Assembly: GCF_051201665.1 (NCBI RefSeq)
Contig: NZ_CP179210.1
Coordinates: forward strand, 1,612,001-1,676,000
Source of the DNA: Psychrobium sp051201665
GTDB taxonomy: Bacteria > Pseudomonadota > Gammaproteobacteria > Enterobacterales > Psychrobiaceae
DNA length: 64,000 nucleotides
Direction of reading: 5' to 3'
Positions 1-8,612 of this stretch are shown here, in pieces. The notes below the pieces were generated by a model. That model did not search any database and was not told the DNA's origin. It was given only the letters and a program-made list of their open reading frames with translations. Both the position numbers and the translations under genes were made by a program. Within the stretch, counting starts at the first letter, position 1. The number at the start of each line of letters is the position of its first letter.

Positions 1-2
1 AT

Positions 3-422
3 GTATTTTTACACGGCGGTATTCATCAAGATTTCATTGACTTGAACATGCCGTTGGAACAAGCAAATCACATAATGCGATCATCAATTGGCGAATCCCG
101 CACTGCTCTTAAAGCGCAAACTCCACAGCAAACGCTGTTCGGCCGCACTGGTCCCATTTGGTATCGTGGTTATTTTATCGATCCGATGCTTACTCAGCAA
201 GCCGTGAGTAGCGTATTAAAAGCACTTGACGCTGATAGGATTGTCGTTGGTCATACGTCGATGGAAAAAGTCGAAACGCGTTTCGACAATAGCATCATTG
301 CAATAGATACATCGATTAAAAACGGTGAAAAGGGCGAAGTATTAATGATAGATTTTACCCAACCCAAAACGACATTTATTCGTGGTGATATGAACGGTAA
401 AAAGACCGTATTATTTAAATAG
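3..422 (+). CDS. Metallophosphatase (calcineurin-like), C-terminal part
   Basis: The reading frame is open from the first bases, so the gene starts before the window. The visible part begins with VFLHGGIH, the histidine/glycine block of calcineurin-like phosphoesterases. Further on it has the GPIWYRGYF segment and a VVGHTSM motif whose histidine is a usual metal ligand in this superfamily. This arrangement resembles the bacterial Shewanella-like phosphatase branch of the PPP/metallophosphatase fold, so it probably dephosphorylates phosphoproteins or small phosphoesters. The N-terminal GDxHG and GNH blocks lie outside the window. Substrate and cellular location cannot be judged. The next gene, ffh, has its own upstream region. 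Confidence 0.7.
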   Translation, partial: VFLHGGIHQDFIDLNMPLEQANHIMRSSIGESRTALKAQTPQQTLFGRTGPIWYRGYFIDPMLTQQAVSSVLKALDADRIVVGHTSMEKVETRFDNSIIAIDTSIKNGEKGEVLMIDFTQPKTTFIRGDMNGKKTVLFK

Positions 423-549
423 CGCATGAATTTTCCGCGCTTTATCACTCAATCACATGAATATTAGGCAAGTACTAGCTGTTTGTTGCGAGTGCAGGCT
501 ATAATGGCGGCAATTATTTAAAACTCAATTTTAGTTGGTTTATTTTCTT

Positions 550-1938
550 ATGTTTGAGAACCTCACCGATCGTCTTTCCGCCACACTGAAAAATATCAGT
601 GGTCGTGGCCGTTTAACAGAAGACAATATTAAAGAAACACTGCGCGAAGTGCGCATGGCATTATTAGAAGCTGACGTTGCATTGCCTGTTGTTCGCGAAT
701 TCATTAAAAAAGTGAAAGAACGTGCAGTCGGTACTGAAGTAACTAAAAGCCTTAGTCCTGGTCAAGTATTTGTTAAGATCGTTCAAGCTGAACTTGAATC
801 AGCAATGGGTGAGGTTAATGAAGTATTAAACCTAGCGGCGCAACCTCCTGCAATCATTATGATGGCGGGTTTACAAGGTGCTGGTAAAACAACATCGGTT
901 GCAAAATTATCTAAGTTCTTGCGTGAACGTGAGAAAAAATCAGTATTAGTTGTAAGTGCTGACGTATACCGCCCAGCGGCGATTAAACAGCTTGAAACCT
1001 TAGCTGATGAAGTTGAAGTTGAATTCTTTCCATCTGATATTTCGCAAAAGCCTATTGATATTGCTAACGCCGCAATTGCTCATGCGAAAAAGAAATTTAT
1101 CGATGTTGTTATCGTTGATACCGCGGGTCGTTTACACGTAGACGGCGAGATGATGGATGAAATCATCGATTTACACACGTCTATTACCCCCGTAGAAACA
1201 CTGTTTGTTGTTGACGCCATGACGGGTCAAGATGCGGCAAATACAGCGAAAGCGTTTAATGATGCCTTGCCATTAACCGGTGTTATTTTAACGAAAACTG
1301 ATGGTGATGCACGAGGTGGTGCTGCGCTATCTATCCGTCATATCACGGGTAAACCAATCAAATTCTTAGGTGTTGGTGAAAAAACTGATGCGTTAGAACC
1401 TTTCCATCCCGATCGCGTAGCGTCTCGAATTCTTGGCATGGGTGATGTTTTATCGCTTATCGAAGATATTCAACAAAAAGTCGATGTTGATAAAGCCAAA
1501 AAACTTGAAAAGAAAATTAAGAAAGGCAAAGGCTTCGATCTTGAAGACTTCCGTGATCAGCTTGCTCAAATGAAAAACATGGGTGGCATGATGGGCATGA
1601 TGGATAAATTACCTGGCATGAGTAATGTACCTGACGCCGTTAAAAATCAAATGAATGATAAAATGACCGACCAAATGGAAGCGATTATTTCATCAATGAC
1701 ACCAGGCGAACGTGCCAAACCTGAAATTATTAAAGGTTCGCGTAAGCGCCGTATTGCAGCGGGCTCAGGCACACAAATCCAAGACGTAAATAAGTTGTTG
1801 AAACAATTTACGCAAATGCAAAAAATGATGAAAAAAATGTCTGGTAAAGGCGGCATGCAAAAAATGATGCGCGGCATGAAAGGCATGATGCCCCCAGGTA
1901 TGGGTGGCGGCGGTTTTGGCGGTATGCCCCCAAGATAA
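550..1938 (+). CDS. ffh: Signal recognition particle GTPase Ffh
   Basis: Protein component of the signal recognition particle, which pairs with 4.5S RNA and delivers nascent inner-membrane proteins to FtsY. The N-terminal helical N domain is followed by the G domain with the P-loop GLQGAGKT, the DTAGR motif and TKTDGDARGG. The C-terminal methionine-rich M domain contains the SGSRKRR-like RNA-binding segment and a MGGMMGMM flexible tail. I chose the ATG that gives MFENLTDRLS, the family's usual start; an in-frame TTG 15 bases upstream is less likely. At 462 residues the length is normal. A Rho-independent terminator follows, so ffh is separate from the rpsP operon. Confidence 0.97.
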   Translation: MFENLTDRLSATLKNISGRGRLTEDNIKETLREVRMALLEADVALPVVREFIKKVKERAVGTEVTKSLSPGQVFVKIVQAELESAMGEVNEVLNLAAQPPAIIMMAGLQGAGKTTSVAKLSKFLREREKKSVLVVSADVYRPAAIKQLETLADEVEVEFFPSDISQKPIDIANAAIAHAKKKFIDVVIVDTAGRLHVDGEMMDEIIDLHTSITPVETLFVVDAMTGQDAANTAKAFNDALPLTGVILTKTDGDARGGAALSIRHITGKPIKFLGVGEKTDALEPFHPDRVASRILGMGDVLSLIEDIQQKVDVDKAKKLEKKIKKGKGFDLEDFRDQLAQMKNMGGMMGMMDKLPGMSNVPDAVKNQMNDKMTDQMEAIISSMTPGERAKPEIIKGSRKRRIAAGSGTQIQDVNKLLKQFTQMQKMMKKMSGKGGMQKMMRGMKGMMPPGMGGGGFGGMPPR

Positions 1939-1965
1939 CATGTTAAAAGACCTACTCATTAAATT

Positions 1966-1991
1966 AAGCCGCTGAATCAAGCGGCTTTTTT
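1966..1991 (+). terminator. Rho-independent terminator of ffh
   Basis: A GC-rich hairpin (AAGCCGCT, loop GAATCA, AGCGGCTT) is followed by a T run, 27 bases after the ffh stop codon. Confidence 0.85.
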
Positions 1992-2025
1992 ATGCCTGCG
2001 ACAGAGAATATGTGATCAACATGAC

Positions 2026-2053
2026 TTGCGCTCAAGCACTATTCGCGTATAAT
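2026..2053 (+). promoter_or_regulatory. Promoter of the rpsP operon
   Basis: TTGCGC, a 16-base spacer and a perfect TATAAT look like a sigma-70 promoter. It leaves about 160 bases of untranslated leader before rpsP, enough room for leader regulation, although I recognise no known motif. Confidence 0.6.
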
Positions 2054-2221
2054 TTGCGGGCTTTCTAATCTGGGGTGCGTTCTATTTAGCCTTATTTTTG
2101 AGCGAAACGCTTATGCGTTGCGCTATTGAAGTGAGGTTGAGAAAACATTCAGATTAACACTTTGAAGTTAGGTCAACTTTTATAAGACTTAATTTCAAAC
2201 ACTTTAGAGGAATATTTACCT

Positions 2222-2470
2222 ATGGTAACCATTCGTTTGACACGTGGTGGCGCTAAGAAGCGTCCTTTCTACCAGGTAGTAGTAGCTGACAGCCGTTGCG
2301 CTCGTGACGGTCGTTACATTGAGAAAGTTGGTTTCTTTAACCCATTAGCACGTGGCCAAGAAGAGACTTTACGTCTTGATCTTGACCGTATTGCACACTG
2401 GGTTGGCCAAGGCGCTCAAGCTTCAGACCGTGTAGCAAAATTAATTAAAGACGCTCAAAAAGCGGCTTAA
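2222..2470 (+). CDS. rpsP: 30S ribosomal protein S16
   Basis: Small-subunit protein S16, needed for 30S assembly. The start MVTIRLTRGGAKKRPFYQVVVAD and the EKVGFFNP segment are diagnostic, and 82 residues is the usual length. AGAGGAA lies at a good distance before the ATG. It is first in the rpsP-rimM-trmD-rplS operon, a gene order conserved across gammaproteobacteria. Confidence 0.97.
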   Translation: MVTIRLTRGGAKKRPFYQVVVADSRCARDGRYIEKVGFFNPLARGQEETLRLDLDRIAHWVGQGAQASDRVAKLIKDAQKAA

Positions 2471-2479
2471 GGGTAACTA

Positions 2480-3010
2480 GTGAGTAATCAAACCGACAAT
2501 GTATTACTAGGTTGCGTAGGCGCACCCTATGGTATTAAAGGTTGGGTGAAAATTACTACCTATACTGAAACACCAGAGAACATTTTTAATTACTCGCCGT
2601 GGCAGTTATCTGCAGGCGGTAAAGTAACAACAGTAGAAGTAGCGCAATGGCGCACACATGGCAAAGGTGTTGTAGCACGCTTTACCGATATTGAAGACCG
2701 TGATGACGCAGCGCGTTTAACTGGTAGTGAAATTTTGGTAAAAGAAGAGCAGCTAGAAGAACTTGGCGATGATGACTTTTATTGGCGTGAGCTTATCGGC
2801 ATGGAAGTTAAGAACACTAAAGGTTACCATTTTGGGCATGTAGATGCGCTAATGGAAACTGGTTCTAACGACGTGTTGCAAGTAAAAGCAAATGCTCGCG
2901 ACGGTTTTGGTAAAAAAGAAAGATTAATCCCTTTAGTAGACGGTGACGTAGTTAAGAATATTGATCGCGAAAATCGTTTAATTGAAGTGGACTGGGAACC
3001 TGACTTCTAA
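2480..3010 (+). CDS. rimM: Ribosome maturation factor RimM
   Basis: RimM binds S19 and helps the 30S head mature. The N-terminal beta-barrel domain starts with a LLGCVGAPYGIKGWVKI segment. The C-terminal PRC-barrel has FYWRELIGMEV and the ending IEVDWEPDF, typical of enterobacterial and marine RimM. A GTG start is used, 9 bases after the rpsP stop and with AAGGG just before it. At 176 residues the length is standard. It is co-transcribed with rpsP and trmD. Confidence 0.96.
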   Translation: MSNQTDNVLLGCVGAPYGIKGWVKITTYTETPENIFNYSPWQLSAGGKVTTVEVAQWRTHGKGVVARFTDIEDRDDAARLTGSEILVKEEQLEELGDDDFYWRELIGMEVKNTKGYHFGHVDALMETGSNDVLQVKANARDGFGKKERLIPLVDGDVVKNIDRENRLIEVDWEPDF

Positions 3011-3027
3011 CTTGGTGGGACAATAAT

Positions 3028-3768
3028 ATGTGGATAGGCGTTGTTACGTTATTTCCTGACATGTTTAAAGCCATTACCGAGCAAGGAGTTTCAGGTCGAG
3101 CTGTTAAAAACGGCTTAATACAAGTGCAATGTTGGAATCCTCGAGATTTCACCCATGATAAACATCGCACCGTTGATGATCGTCCTTATGGCGGTGGTCC
3201 GGGGATGTTAATGATGGTTCAACCATTGCGCGACGCTATCTTGGCAGCGAAAGCTGCTGCTGGTGGCGATGCTAAAGTTATCTATTTATCACCTCAGGGA
3301 CGTCGTTTAGACCAGCCTGGCGTAGAAGAACTAAGTACTAATGATAAGTTAATTCTTATTTGCGGACGTTATGAAGGAATAGATGAACGGATTATTCAGT
3401 CACTTGTTGACGAAGAATGGTCTATTGGCGATTACGTATTAAGTGGTGGTGAACTACCAGCGATGACGCTCATTGATGCGGTATCAAGGTTAGTTCCTGG
3501 TGTATTAGGTAAAATGGCCTCTGCTGAACAAGATTCGTTTAGTGAAGGTTTATTAGATTGCCCACATTACACCAGACCTGAATGTTTAGACGGTGAGTCA
3601 GTACCTTCAGTATTACTAAGTGGTAATCATGAAAACATTAAGCGTTGGCGCGCTGAGCAATCGTTAATTCGAACGTTCATCCGTCGACCCGATTTAATCA
3701 AAAACCTAGCTCTGACTGACCAGCAAGAGAATATCCTTGCAAACTTTGTTGAATCCAACAAAGGTTAG
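3028..3768 (+). CDS. trmD: tRNA (guanine-37-N1)-methyltransferase TrmD
   Basis: TrmD methylates G37 next to the anticodon of tRNAs reading CUN, CCN and CGG codons, which prevents +1 frameshifting. It belongs to the SPOUT knotted methyltransferases. The SAM-binding trefoil knot is seen in the LSPQGRRLDQ, ICGRYEGIDERI and EWSIGDYVLSGGE segments. The substrate-side DDRPYGGGPGM loop lies earlier. The 246-residue length is normal. It sits 17 bases after rimM in the ribosomal operon. Confidence 0.97.
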   Translation: MWIGVVTLFPDMFKAITEQGVSGRAVKNGLIQVQCWNPRDFTHDKHRTVDDRPYGGGPGMLMMVQPLRDAILAAKAAAGGDAKVIYLSPQGRRLDQPGVEELSTNDKLILICGRYEGIDERIIQSLVDEEWSIGDYVLSGGELPAMTLIDAVSRLVPGVLGKMASAEQDSFSEGLLDCPHYTRPECLDGESVPSVLLSGNHENIKRWRAEQSLIRTFIRRPDLIKNLALTDQQENILANFVESNKG

Positions 3769-3801
3769 AAGAGTACAGTTTATTCTAGGAATGAGAAAGA
3801 T

Positions 3802-4158
3802 ATGAAAAATCCAATTATTCAAGCTATCGAAGATGCACAGTTAAAAACTGATCTTCCAAGCTTTGCACCTGGCGACACAGTTGTTGTTCAGGTTCGCGTA
3901 GTAGAAGGCGAGCGTACTCGTCTTCAAGCATACGAAGGTGTTGTACTAGCCGTTCGTAACCGTGGTCTACATTCAGCATTCACAGTTCGTAAGATCTCTA
4001 ACGGTGAAGGTGTTGAGCGTGTTTTCCAAACTCACAGCCCATTAGTTGATAGCATCGAAGTTAAGCGTCGCGGTCTTGTACGTCAAGCGAAACTTTACTA
4101 CTTACGCGAGCTATCAGGTCGTGCTGCACGTATCAAAGAGAAATTGGCTAAGCGATAA
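3802..4158 (+). CDS. rplS: 50S ribosomal protein L19
   Basis: Large-subunit protein L19, located at the 30S-50S interface. The PSFAPGDTVVVQVRVVEG segment, the FTVRKISNGEGVERVFQ core and the C-terminal LYYLRELSGRAARIKEKL are the family hallmarks. It has 118 residues, the usual length. It ends the rpsP operon. Its last 19 codons, stop codon and terminator are copied several times in tandem immediately downstream; see the repeat entry. Confidence 0.97.
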   Translation: MKNPIIQAIEDAQLKTDLPSFAPGDTVVVQVRVVEGERTRLQAYEGVVLAVRNRGLHSAFTVRKISNGEGVERVFQTHSPLVDSIEVKRRGLVRQAKLYYLRELSGRAARIKEKLAKR

Positions 4159-4193
4159 GCAACCACTTTCTCTCCAGATTAGAAAAGCAATCG

Positions 4194-4224
4194 AAAAGCC
4201 CGTCACGAAAGTGATGGGCTTTTT
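4194..4224 (+). terminator. Rho-independent terminator of the rpsP operon (first of several copies)
   Basis: AAAAGCCC, then TCAC, a short loop, GTGA and GGGCTTTTT form a strong hairpin with T run. It follows the true rplS stop and is repeated in each full tandem unit. Confidence 0.88.
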
Positions 4225-4958
4225 GACGTTTAGCGCTAAGTAAAATATTTATGAGTGATATATTGAACACCAATGCACAACGAAACTTTACACTTTAAGT
4301 TACGCGAGCTATCAGGTCGTGCTGCACCCAGTAATAACAAAAAGCAAAGAGAAATTGGCTAAGCGATAAGCAACCACTTTCTCTCCAGATTAGAAAAGCA
4401 ATCGAAAAGCCCGTCACGAAAGTGATGGGCTTTTTGACGTTTAGCGCTAAGTAAAATATTTATGAGTGATAGATTGAACACCAATGCACAACGAAACTTT
4501 ACACTTTAAGTTACGCGAGCTATCAGGTCGTGCTGCACGTATCAAAGAGAAATTGGCTAAGCGATAAGCAACCACTTTCTCTCCAGATTAGAAAAGCAAT
4601 CGAAAAGCCCGTCACGAAAGTGATGGGCTTTTTGACGTTTAGCGCTAAGTAAAATATTTATGAGTGATATCTTGAACACCAATGCACAACGAAACTTTAC
4701 ACTTTAAGTTACGCGAGCTATCAGATCGTGCTGCACCCAGTAATAACAAAAAGCAAAGAGAAATTGGCTAAGCGATAAGCAACCACTTTCTCTCCAGATT
4801 AGAAAAGCAATCGAAAAGCCCGTCACGAAAGTGATGGGCTTTTTGACGTTTAGCGCTAAGTAAAATATTTATGAGTGATATATTGAACACCAATGCACAA
4901 CGAAACTTTACACTTTAAGTTACGCGAGCTATCAGGTCGTGCTGCACCCAGTAATAAT

Positions 4959-4990
4959 AAAAAGCCTGACATGAAAATGTCGGGCTTTTT
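4959..4990 (+). terminator. Divergent terminator closing the rplS repeat array
   Basis: AAAAAGCCTGACAT, loop, ATGTCGGGCTTTTT makes a hairpin with T run. It has the same frame as the repeated terminators but a different stem, with compensating bases on both sides. Confidence 0.8.
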
Positions 4991-5185
4991 GACGTTTAAA
5001 GCTAAGTTGTTATAAACACATTCTGTATAAGTCAGGCATATTGGCTTTGATTTGGATAATTTGACGGTGATGTAAATAAAAGGTTACATCAGTTTGATAT
5101 GTTGAATATCGCTAAATGATTGTGCTTTATCCTAAGAATAACTAAGTTATTACAAATAATAATAATTTAAAGAAGAGTATTCTTG

Positions 5186-6373
5186 ATGGACAAGTCTTTG
5201 CATTTCAACACCCAGCTCGTTCACGCCGGTGATAATCCTGATTCTCAGTATGGCGCACTATCTACGCCACTTTATCAAACATCGACCTTTGCATTTGATA
5301 GTTGTGACCAAGGTGGTAAACGCTTTGCAGGTGAAGAAGAAGGGTATATCTATACGCGATTAGCTAACCCAACTGTTAATCAGCTGGAACAACGTATGGC
5401 TGTATTGGAAGGGATGGAAGCTGCGGCAGCAACGTCAACAGGAATGGCAGCCGTTTCCGGTGTTCTATTAGCCATGCTATCTAGTGGTGATCATCTTATT
5501 GCATCCAATGCGGTTTATGGCTGTACGTTTGCACTGCTCAATGAACAATTTCCACGTTATGGCATTGAGGTGACTTTTGTTGATATGGAAGATCATGATG
5601 CGATAGAGGCTGCTCGTAAAACAAATACAAAAGTCGTTTTCTTAGAAACACCAGTCAATCCCAATCTGGCGGTTTATGATCTTGAGTTCATTGGCCGTTT
5701 TGCCAAACAACATGGCATATTATCTGTTGTAGATAACACATTTTTAACGCCTTATTTACAGCGTCCAAAAGATTTTGACATTGATATTGTCTTACATAGC
5801 GCTACTAAGTATCTCAATGGTCATGGTGATGTTGTTGCTGGTGTTATTTGTGGAAGCAATGAACACATTGCGCAAATTAAACATACAACGCTTAAAGATA
5901 TTGGCGGCACTATGTCGCCATTTGATGCGTGGTTAATTATACGTGGTTTAAAGACCCTTGCGGTGAGAATGGAGCGTCATTGTGAAAACGCTGAGCAAGT
6001 AGCCCAATGGCTTGAATCGCAATCCTGCGTTAAAAAGGTTTATTACCCAAGCTTAGCCTCGCATGCTGGACATCGTTTTATTGGCAAGCAAATGAAGGGG
6101 GCTGGGGGCGTGATTGCATTTGAATTAGACGGCAATTTAGAGCATGCAAAAGCGTTTGCTGATTCACTTTCTTTGTTTAAAATCGCTGTGAGTTTGGGAG
6201 ATGCAGAATCATTAATTCAACACCCTGCGTCGATGACACACTCATCATATTCTCCTGAAGCAAGAGTCGAAGCGGGTATTTCAGATAATTTATTACGTAT
6301 TTCTGTTGGACTGGAGCAAGTAGAAGATCTAATAAATGATCTAGATCAGGCAATGATTCAAATAAAAACTTAG
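5186..6373 (+). CDS. Methionine gamma-lyase-like PLP enzyme
   Basis: A pyridoxal-phosphate enzyme of the Cys/Met metabolism family. It probably cleaves L-methionine to methanethiol, 2-oxobutyrate and ammonia. The cofactor lysine lies in HSATKYLNGHGD. The YTRLANPT segment and the NAVYGCTFALL segment are present; the cysteine of YGCT is the residue associated with methionine gamma-lyases rather than cystathionine lyases. The length of 395 residues is typical. I use the ATG of MDKSLHFNTQ, next to an in-frame TTG. Cystathionine gamma-lyase or a synthase is the alternative. The gene stands alone, and a mobile element lies 7 bases after its stop, so it has no obvious terminator of its own. Confidence 0.82.
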   Translation: MDKSLHFNTQLVHAGDNPDSQYGALSTPLYQTSTFAFDSCDQGGKRFAGEEEGYIYTRLANPTVNQLEQRMAVLEGMEAAAATSTGMAAVSGVLLAMLSSGDHLIASNAVYGCTFALLNEQFPRYGIEVTFVDMEDHDAIEAARKTNTKVVFLETPVNPNLAVYDLEFIGRFAKQHGILSVVDNTFLTPYLQRPKDFDIDIVLHSATKYLNGHGDVVAGVICGSNEHIAQIKHTTLKDIGGTMSPFDAWLIIRGLKTLAVRMERHCENAEQVAQWLESQSCVKKVYYPSLASHAGHRFIGKQMKGAGGVIAFELDGNLEHAKAFADSLSLFKIAVSLGDAESLIQHPASMTHSSYSPEARVEAGISDNLLRISVGLEQVEDLINDLDQAMIQIKT

Positions 6374-6380
6374 CAAATAC

Positions 6381-6744
6381 TAGGGTCTGTTGATCTTTGT
6401 GGTTCAAATTTTGTTCAATCTAAAAGGATTTTGGGCACATGTTCATTGTTCCAGACTGAACATAAGCACCCACATCCTTGTGGGCGAGGCATGAGGATTG
6501 ATGCTGGGTTTACCCCAGTGAATGACGAATAACGCCGCACAAAATACTTTTAGGTGAATCCTACGGACAGCATTTGTTTGTTATTTCTACGGCGTTATCG
6601 CCTATTCGTGTATTGCTACAGGGATGTAGCTCATTAGGATAATGCAGGAGCTATTATCGAGCCAGCTACACCACATAGGCTCTGCCTTGTAGAAACCCCA
6701 AACAAATTGCTGCAAAAATGAACTCAAAAGATCAACAGACCCTA
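6381..6744. mobile_element. 364-bp MITE-like element, copy 1
   Basis: A non-coding 364-base element bounded by inverted repeats TAGGGTCTGTTGATC and GATCAACAGACCCTA, with a probable TA target duplication included in the ends. A second copy of the same length lies in inverted orientation at 9777-10140. It has no transposase, so mobilisation in trans by a related insertion sequence is inferred. Confidence 0.85.
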
Positions 6745-6820
6745 ATATTGATCTTAATCAGCTTTTGTTGTGTGTAATTCAATAAAATATAACCAATTAT
6801 AAAACTTCAGGAGAGTGATT

Positions 6821-6961
6821 ATGGATTGGTTAGAATTTATTATGAATAATGATGCTGCCGTGGGATCAATTATCGGTTTAGTTATATTATTTGGTATTGC
6901 AGCTTATATGGCTTATTACTTTATCAGCAATATTGTCAATGCAGACCCTGAATCAAAATAA
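6821..6961 (+). CDS. Small inner-membrane protein, DUF3149-like
   Basis: A 46-residue ORF with an ideal ribosome site (CAGGAGAG) before its ATG. It encodes a short amphipathic start (MDWLEFIMNNDAAVG), one hydrophobic helix of about 22 residues (IIGLVILFGIAAYMAYYFI) and a polar tail ending PESK. The pattern matches the small single-span DUF3149 family of gammaproteobacteria, whose function is unknown. The original terminator remains at 7133-7164, but a MITE now separates it from the gene. Confidence 0.7.
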   Translation: MDWLEFIMNNDAAVGSIIGLVILFGIAAYMAYYFISNIVNADPESK

Positions 6962-6970
6962 GCAATATAA

Positions 6971-7130
6971 TACCATTAATTGCATTAAATATTTGCCCAC
7001 TTGTACTTGTTAAAATTAACTAAAATGGCGTTGCTCTCAATCCTAATAGCCAGCTATTAGTCAATCGAGCGCATTGTTTTAGCTGATTTTCTCTACGCAC
7101 AACAAGATCACTTACTTAATGCAATTGGTA
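6971..7130. mobile_element. TAA-target MITE, copy 1 (160 bp)
   Basis: The inverted ends are TACCA(TTA)ATTGCATTAA and TTAATGCAATTGGTA, flanked by a TAA direct repeat. The interior has an inverted repeat around AGCCAGCT. Three more copies occur at 25772, 30738 and 48957. This one has a 3-base insertion in its left end. Confidence 0.88.
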
Positions 7131-7132
7131 TA

Positions 7133-7164
7133 AGCCAGTGCAATTAGCACTGGCTTTATTTTTG
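7133..7164 (+). terminator. Rho-independent terminator
   Basis: GCCAGTGC, loop AATTA, GCACTGGC and then TTTATTTTT. It originally followed the small DUF3149-like gene; a MITE now lies between the two. Confidence 0.75.
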
Positions 7165-7290
7165 TGCCTATCTGCAACTGTATTGATGTCATTACAACTT
7201 TACAGTGACTTTTTGGTGTGAATTATTGGACTGTCTTTACAACTTTATGATTTATTTAACCTACCGATTGAATAAACAAAGGTTGTCACA

Positions 7291-8085
7291 GTGGTTAAAA
7301 CAACAAAATATAAAGCAAAGCTGCCTAATGACGATGGCTCGATTGATTATACTGCTCAAGAAAATGATATCTGGGGTCAGTTAATTACACGCCAATTAGA
7401 CTGGATTGAAGAAACCGCATGTCAGGAGTTTCTTGATGGATTAAAACTTCTTGATCTGCCGCTTGATCGCGTTCCACAACTCAGTGAAATAGACGAAGTT
7501 CTTCAACAAGCAACCGGATGGTCTACTGAACCTGTTCCTGCGCTTATTGGGTTTGAGCAGTTTTTTCGTTTATTGTCCGAAAAGAAATTCCCTGTTGCCA
7601 CATTTATCCGTACACAAGAAGAGTTAGACTATCTTCAAGAACCCGATATTTTTCATGAAATATTTGGGCATTGTGCGATGCTGACCAATGAACATTTCGC
7701 TAACTTTACTCAACACTACGGAAAGCTAGGCTTAGCAGCGAACAAAGAAGAGCGGGTTTATTTGGCACGCTTATACTGGTTTACAGTTGAGTTTGGTCTA
7801 GTACGTAGCCATGACGGTTTGCGCATCATTGGTGGCGGGATCTTGTCATCACCTGGTGAAACTAATTATGTTTATCATAAAACGGCTGAGATTACGGCAT
7901 TAGACCCTTTAAAGGTGTTTAGAACACCTTATCGTATTGATATTATGCAACCACAATATTACGTGATTGAAAACCTCGCTCATTTAACAGATTTAACAAA
8001 GCTAGATTTAATGGCCATTGTTAAAGACGCAATGAAACTGGGCTTGTTACCACCAAAATTTGAACCTAAGAAAAGTACTGCTTAG
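7291..8085 (+). CDS. phhA: Phenylalanine 4-hydroxylase
   Basis: Iron- and tetrahydropterin-dependent hydroxylation of phenylalanine to tyrosine. The catalytic core shows FHEIFGHCAML, whose two histidines bind iron, and the iron-binding glutamate in YWFTVEFGL. FLSSPGE-like GILSSPGETNYVY forms the active-site loop. A GTG start gives 264 residues, the usual bacterial length with no regulatory ACT domain. The pterin carbinolamine dehydratase gene follows 42 bases later and regenerates the cofactor, so the two form a functional unit. A PhhR/TyrR-type activator would be expected, but I could not identify a clear operator. Confidence 0.95.
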   Translation: MVKTTKYKAKLPNDDGSIDYTAQENDIWGQLITRQLDWIEETACQEFLDGLKLLDLPLDRVPQLSEIDEVLQQATGWSTEPVPALIGFEQFFRLLSEKKFPVATFIRTQEELDYLQEPDIFHEIFGHCAMLTNEHFANFTQHYGKLGLAANKEERVYLARLYWFTVEFGLVRSHDGLRIIGGGILSSPGETNYVYHKTAEITALDPLKVFRTPYRIDIMQPQYYVIENLAHLTDLTKLDLMAIVKDAMKLGLLPPKFEPKKSTA

Positions 8086-8127
8086 GTAATCACTGAAAAT
8101 TAGCACTAATTAAAAGAAGGTAAAACG

Positions 8128-8466
8128 ATGAAATTAAGTGAATCACAATGTGAAGCGTGCCAAGCAGACGCACCTAAAGTATCTGATGAAGAGCTAGCGC
8201 AATTAGTCAAAATGATCCCTGATTGGACACCAATTGTCGTCGATGGTGTTATGCAATTAGAGCGTGTTTTTAAATTTAAAAACTTCAAGCTTGCACTGGC
8301 ATTTACCAATGAGTTGGGCGCACTGGCCGAAGAAGAGTTCCATCACCCTGGCATTTTAACTGAATGGGGCAAAGTGACGGTTACTTGGTGGAGTCATTCA
8401 ATTGGTGGCTTACATAAAAATGACTTTATTATGGCTGCGAAAACTGACGAACTAATTAGTCAGTAA
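8128..8466 (+). CDS. phhB: Pterin-4a-carbinolamine dehydratase
   Basis: Recycles the 4a-hydroxytetrahydropterin formed by phenylalanine hydroxylase. The HHPGILTEWGKVTVTWWSHSIGGL stretch contains the conserved catalytic histidines, in a 112-residue protein of normal length. AAGAAGGT precedes the ATG. It lies directly downstream of phhA and is followed by a terminator, which marks the end of the operon. Confidence 0.95.
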   Translation: MKLSESQCEACQADAPKVSDEELAQLVKMIPDWTPIVVDGVMQLERVFKFKNFKLALAFTNELGALAEEEFHHPGILTEWGKVTVTWWSHSIGGLHKNDFIMAAKTDELISQ

Positions 8467-8507
8467 GCGATATACCCAACTCGCTTGGGGATATTAGCAA
8501 TTAAACT

Positions 8508-8541
8508 AAAGGCAACCTTTGATGGTTGCCTTTGTGTTTTT
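8508..8541 (+). terminator. Terminator of phhAB
   Basis: AAAGGCAACC, loop TTTGAT, GGTTGCCTTT and then TGTTTTT, 41 bases after phhB. Confidence 0.8.
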
Positions 8542-8612
8542 GCTCCTCTAGAATAGCGCTAATTATTAAGTGTCATCGAATTATGATGGCCAAGCTATTG
8601 TAAAGAGACATT

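Larger units (their letters stand above)
4102..4999 (+). repeat. Tandem array of the rplS 3' end plus terminator
   Basis: The segment starting at TTACGCGAGC inside rplS recurs at 4300, 4511, 4709 and 4920. Spacings alternate 198, 211, 198 and 211 bases. The longer units carry a small insertion (CCCAGTAATAAC...AAAG) that interrupts the copied rplS codons. Each full unit contains the last rplS codons or part of them, the stop codon, the same hairpin terminator and about 70 bases of downstream sequence. The last unit is truncated and ends in a different terminator. The alternation implies that a two-unit block was itself duplicated. None of the copies has a start codon or ribosome site. Confidence 0.93.

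Noticed and set aside
4046..4243. Plus-strand 65-codon frame over the rplS end
   Set aside because: It is an alternative frame of rplS and its repeat unit without ribosome site; the true frame is L19.
7200..7290. TyrR/PhhR operator upstream of phhA
   Set aside because: TTTACA-like half sites occur but no TGTAAA-N6-TTTACA match, so I do not claim an operator.
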